The position numbers were made by a program, and so were the translations under genes. A DNA stretch of 64,000 nt from Eledone cirrhosa (lineage: Eukaryota > Mollusca > Cephalopoda > Octopoda > Eledonidae). Positions 58,291 to 64,000 of this stretch are shown piece after piece (the stretch's first letter is position 1; each line of letters begins with the position of its first letter). The stretch lies in NCBI GenBank assembly GCA_964016885.1, contig OZ024747.1:52399881-52463880 (forward strand), written 5' to 3'. The notes beneath the pieces were generated by a model. The model saw only the letters and a program-made list of their open reading frames with translations, did not search any database and had not been told where the DNA came from.

Positions 58291-59711
58291 TAACCAGCAC
58301 GTAGCACAGAGTCGGTGTAGAGTAAAACAGAGAGAACCAGTACATAGGACAGTGTTGGTGTAGAGTAAAACAGAGAGAACCAGTACATAGGACAGTGTTG
58401 GTGTAGAGTAAAACAGAGAGAACCAGTACGTAGCACAGAGTCGGTGTAGAATAAAACAGAGAGAACCAGTACATAGGACAGTGTTGGTGTAGAGTAAAAC
58501 AGAGAGAACCAGTACGTAGCACAGAGTCGGTGTAGAGTAAAACAGAGAGAACCAGTACGTAGCACAGAGTCGGTGTAGAGTAAAACAGAGAGAACCAGTA
58601 CATAGGACAGTGTTGGTGTAGAGTAAAACAGAGAGAACCAGTACATAGGACAGTGTTGGTGTAGAGTAAAACAGAGAGAACCAGTACGTAGCACAGTGTT
58701 GGTGTAGAGTAAAACAGAGAGAACCAGTACGTAGCACAGAGTCGGTGTAGAGTAAAACAGAGAGAACCAGTACGTAGCACAGAGTCGGTGTAGAGTAAAA
58801 CAGAGAGAACCAGTACATAGAACAGAGTCGGTGTAGAGTAAAACAGAGAGAACCAGTACATAGGACAGAGTCACTGTAGAGTAAAACAGAGAGAACTAGT
58901 ACATAGGACAGAGTCAGAGTAGAGTAAAACAGAGAGAACCAGTACATAGAACAGAGTCGGTGTAGAGTAAAACAGAGAGAACCAGTACATAGGACAGAGT
59001 CACTGTAGAGTAAAACAGAGAGAACTAGTACATAGGACAGAGTCAGAGTAGAGTAAAACAGAGAGAACCAGTACATAGGACAGAGTCGGTGTAGAGTAAA
59101 ACATAGAGAACCAGTACATAGGACAGAGTTGATGTAGGGAAAAACAGAGAGAACCAGTACATAGGACAGAGTTGGTGTAGAGTAAAACAGAGAGAACCAG
59201 TACATAGGAGAGTCAGAGTAGAGTAAAACAGAGAGAACCAGTACATAGAACAGAGTCGGTGTAGAGTAAAAAAGAGAACCAGTACATAGGACAGAGTTGG
59301 TGTAGAGTAAAACAGAGAGAACCAGTACATAGGACAGAGTTGGTGTAGAGTAAAACAGAGAGAACCAGTACATATGACAGAGTCAGTGTAGAGTAAAACA
59401 GAGAGAACCAGTACATAGGACAGAGTTGGTGTAGAGTAAAACAGAGAGAACCAGTACATAGGACAGAGTTAGTGTAGAGTAAAACAGAGAGAACCAGTAC
59501 ATATGACAGAGTAGGTGTAGAGTAAAACAGAGAGAACCAGTACATAGGACAGAGTCGGTGTAGAGTAAAACAGAGAGAACCAGTACATAGGACAGAGTTG
59601 GTGTAGAGTAAAACAGAGAGAACCAGTACATAGGACAGAGTTGGTGTAGAGTAAAACAGAGAGAACCAGTACATAGGACAGTGTTGGTGTAGAGTAAAAC
59701 AGAGAGAACCA

Positions 59712-62085
59712 GTAGATAGGACAGTGTTGGTGTAGAGTAAAACAGAGAGAACCAGTAGATAGGACAGTGTTGGTGTAGTGTAAAACAGAGAGAACCAGTA
59801 GATAGGACAGTGTTGGTGTAGAGTAAAACAGAGAGAACCAGTAGATAGGACAGTGTTGGTGTAGAGTAAAACAGAGAGAACCAGTAGATAGGACAGTGTT
59901 GGTGTAGAGTAAAACAGAGAGAACCAGTAGATAGGACAGTGTTGGTGTAGAGTAAAACAGAGAGAACCAGTAGATAGGACAGTGTTGGTGTAGAGTAAAA
60001 CAGAGAGAACCAGTACATAGGACAGTGTTGGTGTAGAGTAAAACAGAGAGAACCAGTAGATAGGACAGAGTCACTGTAGAGTAAAACAGAGAGAACCAGT
60101 ACATAGGACAGTGTTGGTGTAGAGTAAAACAGAGAGAACCAGTACATAGGACAGAGTAGGTGTAGTGTAAAACAGAGAACAGAGAGAACCAGTACATAGG
60201 ACAGTGTTGGTGTAGAGTAAAACAGAGAGAACCAGTACATAGGACAGTGTTGGTGTAGAGTAAAACAGAGAGAACCAGTACATAGGACAGTGTTGGTGTA
60301 GAGTAAAACAGAGATAACCAGCACGTAGCACAGAGTCGGTGTAGAGTAAAACAGAGAGAACCAGTACATAGGACAGTGTTGGTGTAGAGTAAAACAGAGA
60401 GAACCAGTACATAGGACAGTGTTGGTGTAGAGTAAAACAGAGAGAACCAGTACGTAGCACAGAGTCGGTGTAGAATAAAACAGAGAGAACCAGTACATAG
60501 GACAGTGTTGGTGTAGAGTAAAACAGAGAGAACCAGTACGTAGCACAGAGTCGGTGTAGAGTAAAACAGAGAGAACCAGTACGTAGCACAGAGTCGGTGT
60601 AGAGTAAAACAGAGAGAACCAGTACATAGGACAGTGTTGGTGTAGAGTAAAACAGAGAGAACCAGTACATAGGACAGTGTTGGTGTAGAGTAAAACAGAG
60701 AGAACCAGTACGTAGCACAGTGTTGGTGTAGAGTAAAACAGAGAGAACCAGTACGTAGCACAGAGTCGGTGTAGAGTAAAACAGAGAGAACCAGTACGTA
60801 GCACAGAGTCGGTGTAGAGTAAAACAGAGAGAACCAGTACATAGAACAGAGTCGGTGTAGAGTAAAACAGAGAGAACCAGTACATAGGACAGAGTCACTG
60901 TAGAGTAAAACAGAGAGAACTAGTACATAGGACAGAGTCAGAGTAGAGTAAAACAGAGAGAACCAGTACATAGAACAGAGTCGGTGTAGAGTAAAACAGA
61001 GAGAACCAGTACATAGGACAGAGTCACTGTAGAGTAAAACAGAGAGAACTAGTACATAGGACAGAGTCAGAGTAGAGTAAAACAGAGAGAACCAGTACAT
61101 AGGACAGAGTCGGTGTAGAGTAAAACATAGAGAACCAGTACATAGGACAGAGTTGATGTAGGGAAAAACAGAGAGAACCAGTACATAGGACAGAGTTGGT
61201 GTAGAGTAAAACAGAGAGAATCAGTACATAGGAGAGTCAGAGTAGAGTAAAACAGAGAGAACCAGTACATAGAACAGAGTCGGTGTAGAGTAAAAAAGAG
61301 AACCAGTACATAGGACAGAGTTGGTGTAGAGTAAAACAGAGAGAACCAGTACATAGGACAGAGTTGGTGTAGAGTAAAACAGAGAGAACCAGTACATATG
61401 ACAGAGTCAGTGTAGAGTAAAACAGAGAGAACCAGTACATAGGACAGAGTTGGTGTAGAGTAAAACAGAGAGAACCAGTACATAGGACAGAGTTAGTGTA
61501 GAGTAAAACAGAGAGAACCAGTACATATGACAGAGTAGGTGTAGAGTAAAACAGAGAGAACCAGTACATAGGACAGAGTCGGTGTAGAGTAAAACAGAGA
61601 GAACCAGTACATAGGACAGAGTTGGTGTAGAGTAAAACAGAGAGAACCAGTACATAGGACAGAGTTGGTGTAGAGTAAAACAGAGAGAACCAGTACATAG
61701 GACAGTGTTGGTGTAGAGTAAAACAGAGAGAACCAGTAGATAGGACAGTGTTGGTGTAGAGTAAAACAGAGAGAACCAGTAGATAGGACAGTGTTGGTGT
61801 AGTGTAAAACAGAGAGAACCAGTAGATAGGACAGTGTTGGTGTAGAGTAAAACAGAGAGAACCAGTAGATAGGACAGTGTTGGTGTAGAGTAAAACAGAG
61901 AGAACCAGTAGATAGGACAGTGTTGGTGTAGAGTAAAACAGAGAGAACCAGTAGATAGGACAGTGTTGGTGTAGAGTAAAACAGAGAGAACCAGTAGATA
62001 GGACAGTGTTGGTGTAGAGTAAAACAGAGAGAACCAGTACATAGGACAGTGTTGGTGTAGAGTAAAACAGAGAGAACCAGTAGAT
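59712..62085. repeat. AGATAG-variant runs within a 2024-bp repeat
   Basis: A run of seven consecutive monomers carries AGTAGATAGG instead of AGTACATAGG from 59712, with one more at about 60057. The same run starts again at 61736, exactly 2024 bp later. These variants are not seen elsewhere in the array, so the run arose once by local amplification and was then copied with its block. Confidence 0.9.
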
Positions 62086-64000
62086 AGGACAGAGACACTG
62101 TAGAGTAAAACAGAGAGAACCAGTACATAGGACAGTGTTGGTGTAGAGTAAAACAGAGAGAACCAGTACATAGGACAGAGTAGGTGTAGTGTAAAACAGA
62201 GAACAGAGAGAACCAGTACATAGGACAGTGTTGGTGTAGAGTAAAACAGAGAGAACCAGTACATAGGACAGTGTTGGTGTAGAGTAAAACAGAGAGAACC
62301 AGTACGTAGCACAGAGTCGGTGTAGAGTAAAACAGAGAGAACCAGTACGTAGCACAGAGTCGGTGTAGAGTAAAACAGAGAGAACCAGTACGTAGCACAG
62401 AGTCGGTGTAGAGTAAAACAGAGAACCAGTACATAGGACAGTGTAGGTGTAGAGTAAAACAGAGAGAACCAGTACATAGGACAGTGTTGGTGTAGAGTAA
62501 AACAGAGAGAACCAGTACGTAGCACAGAGTCGGTGTAGAGTAAAACAGAGAGAACCAGTACATAGGACAGTGTTGGTGTAGAGTAAAACAGAGAGAACCA
62601 GTACATAGGACAGAGTCGGTGTAGAGTAAAACAGAGAGAAACAGTACGTAGCACATAGTCGGTGTAGAGTAAAACAGAGAGAACCAGTACACAGGACAGA
62701 GTTGGTGTAGGGTAAAACAGAGAGAACCAGTACATAGGACAGAATTGGTGTAGAGTAAAACAGAGAGAACCAGTACATAGGACAGTGTTGGTGTAGAGTA
62801 AAACAGAGAGAACCAGTACATAGGACAGAGTAGGTGTAGTGTAAAACAGAGAGAACCAGTACATAGGACAGAGTCGGTGTAGAGTAAAACAGAGAGAACT
62901 AGTACATAGGACAGTGTTGGTGTAGAGTAAAACAGAGAGAACCAGTACATAGAACAGTGTTGGTGTAGAGTAAAACAGAGAGAACCAGTACATAGGACAG
63001 AGTAGGTGTAGTGTAAAACAGAGAACAGAGAGAACCAGTACATAGGACAGAGTCGGTGTAGAGTAAAACAGAGAGAACCAGTACATAGAACAGAGTCGGT
63101 GTAGAGTAAAACAGAGAGAACCAGTACATAGAACAGAGTCGGTGTAGAGTAAAACAGAGAGAACCAGTACATAGGACAGAGTCAGAGTAGAGTAAAACAG
63201 AGAGAGCCAGTACATAGAACAGAGTCGGTGTAGAGTAAAACAGAGAGAACCAGTACATATGACAGAGTTGGTGTAGGGTAAAACAGAGAGAACTAGTACA
63301 TAGGACAGAGTTGGTGTAGTATAAAACAGAGAGAACCAGTACATAGGACAGAGTCGGTGTAGAGTAAAACATAGAGAACCAGTACATAGGACAGAGTTGA
63401 TGTAGGGTAAAACAGAGAGAACCAGTACATAGGACAGAGTTGGTGTAGAGTAAAACAGAGAGAACCAGTACATAGGAGAGTCAGAGTAGAGTAAAACAGA
63501 GAGAACCAGTACATAGAACAGAGTCGGTGTAGAGTAAAACAGAGAACCAGTACCCAGGACAGAGTTGGTGTAGAGTAAAACAGAGAGAACCAGTACATAG
63601 GACAGAGTCAGTGTAGAGTAAAACAGAGAGAACCAGTACATAGGACAGAGTTGGTGTAGAGTAAAACAGAGAGAACCAGTACATAGGACAGAGTTGGTGT
63701 AGAGTAAAACAGAGAGAACCAGTACATATGACAGAGTATGTGTAGAGTAAAACAGAGAGAACCAGTACATAGGACAGTGTTGGTGTAGAGTAAAACAGAG
63801 AGAACCAGTACATAGGACAGTGTTGGTGTAGAGTAAAACAGAGAGAACCAGTACGTAGCACAGTGTTGGTGTAGAGTAAAACAGAGAGAACCAGTACGTA
63901 GCACAGAGTCGGTGTAGAGTAAAACAGAGAGAACCAGTACGTAGCACAGAGTCGGTGTAGAGTAAAACAGAGAGAACCAGTACGTAGCACAGAGTCGGTG

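Larger units (their letters stand above)
24947..64000. repeat. 43-bp satellite array, >39 kb, open at right edge
   Basis: The commonest monomer reads on + ACATAGGACAGAGTCGGTGT, then AGAGTAAAACAGAGAGAACC, then AGT (43 bp; A18 C6 G13 T6). Roughly 900 consecutive monomers occur without any inserted unique sequence or transposon. Length variants: 41 bp (GGAGAGTC, and GTAGCAGAGTC), 39 bp (CAGAGAACC lacking GAGA), 45 bp (GGACGCAGAG) and 50 bp (extra AGAGAAC). Base variants: GACAGTGTTGG, CACAGAGTCGG after ACGTAG, GAACAGAG, GTCACTG, GTCAGAG, AACTAG and AGATAG. The minus strand has no stop trimer in the main monomer, so it reads as a 43-residue repeat in all three frames. Breaks occur where variants carry CTA, TCA or TTA. 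I see no start context, no unique termini and no promoter, so no gene is called. Function unknown; a structural (for example centromeric or heterochromatic) role is possible but not shown. Confidence 0.98.

Noticed and set aside
24862..63990. Very long minus-strand reading frames (up to about 990 codons) encoding a hydrophobic 43-residue repeat
   Set aside because: All lie inside the 43-bp satellite, occur in all three frames at once, lack unique ends, and follow from a monomer without stop trimers.
24947..64000. CRISPR-like array
   Set aside because: The repeats are directly contiguous with no variable spacers, and the context is a eukaryotic genome.
24947..64000. CENP-B box or telomere repeat in the satellite
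   Set aside because: The monomer contains neither a TTCG..CGGGA-type box nor TTAGGG units. A centromeric role remains only a possibility.

Overview
The window looks like intergenic, repeat-dominated DNA from a coleoid cephalopod, most likely an octopus. The call rests on recognition. The flanking half carries many copies of tRNA-derived SINEs whose sense strand runs from a tRNA-like head (A box near TGGCAGTATCGGTAGAG, B box near GAGTTCAAATCC) to a (ATT)n tail, plus a second ATG-tailed SINE family. Both types are typical of octopus and squid genomes. TA, CA, GA and AAT microsatellites are very common and base composition is AT-rich. No bacterial, viral or organellar gene set is present, and I found no confidently functional host gene.

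Layout. 1-5 kb: a 164-bp-arm foldback element, microsatellites, purine-rich and triplet-repeat tracts, and an inverted pair of ATG-tailed SINEs around a hairpin. 4.5-10 kb: (ATT)-tailed SINEs, including a same-orientation cluster of five (5831-6903), a 116-bp minisatellite made of three related sub-units (7016-8480), and short TTAA-flanked MITEs. 10-18 kb: mostly unassigned AT-rich DNA with SINE and MITE fragments, a perfect-looking 31-bp hairpin (13920-14004) and a 48-bp tandem repeat (15135-15292). 18.0-20.04 kb: a 5'-truncated Tx1/L1-like non-LTR retrotransposon on the minus strand with an open 557-codon reverse-transcriptase/zinc-knuckle frame, the only well-supported protein-coding sequence. 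20-24.9 kb: SINEs, a decayed second LINE fragment, a G-poor stretch and a short minus-strand segment resembling GPCR transmembrane helix 7.

24,947-64,000 (61% of the window, running off the right edge): one uninterrupted tandem array of a 43-bp monomer, roughly 900 copies. It has strong strand asymmetry (72% purine on +). Monomer variants differ mainly at CpG sites, and private variants recur at 2.0-3.7 kb intervals, which shows multi-kilobase higher-order repeats. The many long minus-strand open frames here are a by-product of a monomer with no stop trimer, not genes.

Mobile parts interact. The LINE and the (ATT)-tailed SINE share a similar last ~30 nt, and three SINE copies have perfect 13-16 bp target duplications that themselves contain AATAAT. 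This fits a partnership in which the LINE machinery inserts both elements into ATT-rich sites, explaining the SINE clusters. A TTAA MITE sits inside a SINE at a TTAA present in other copies, giving a relative order of events.
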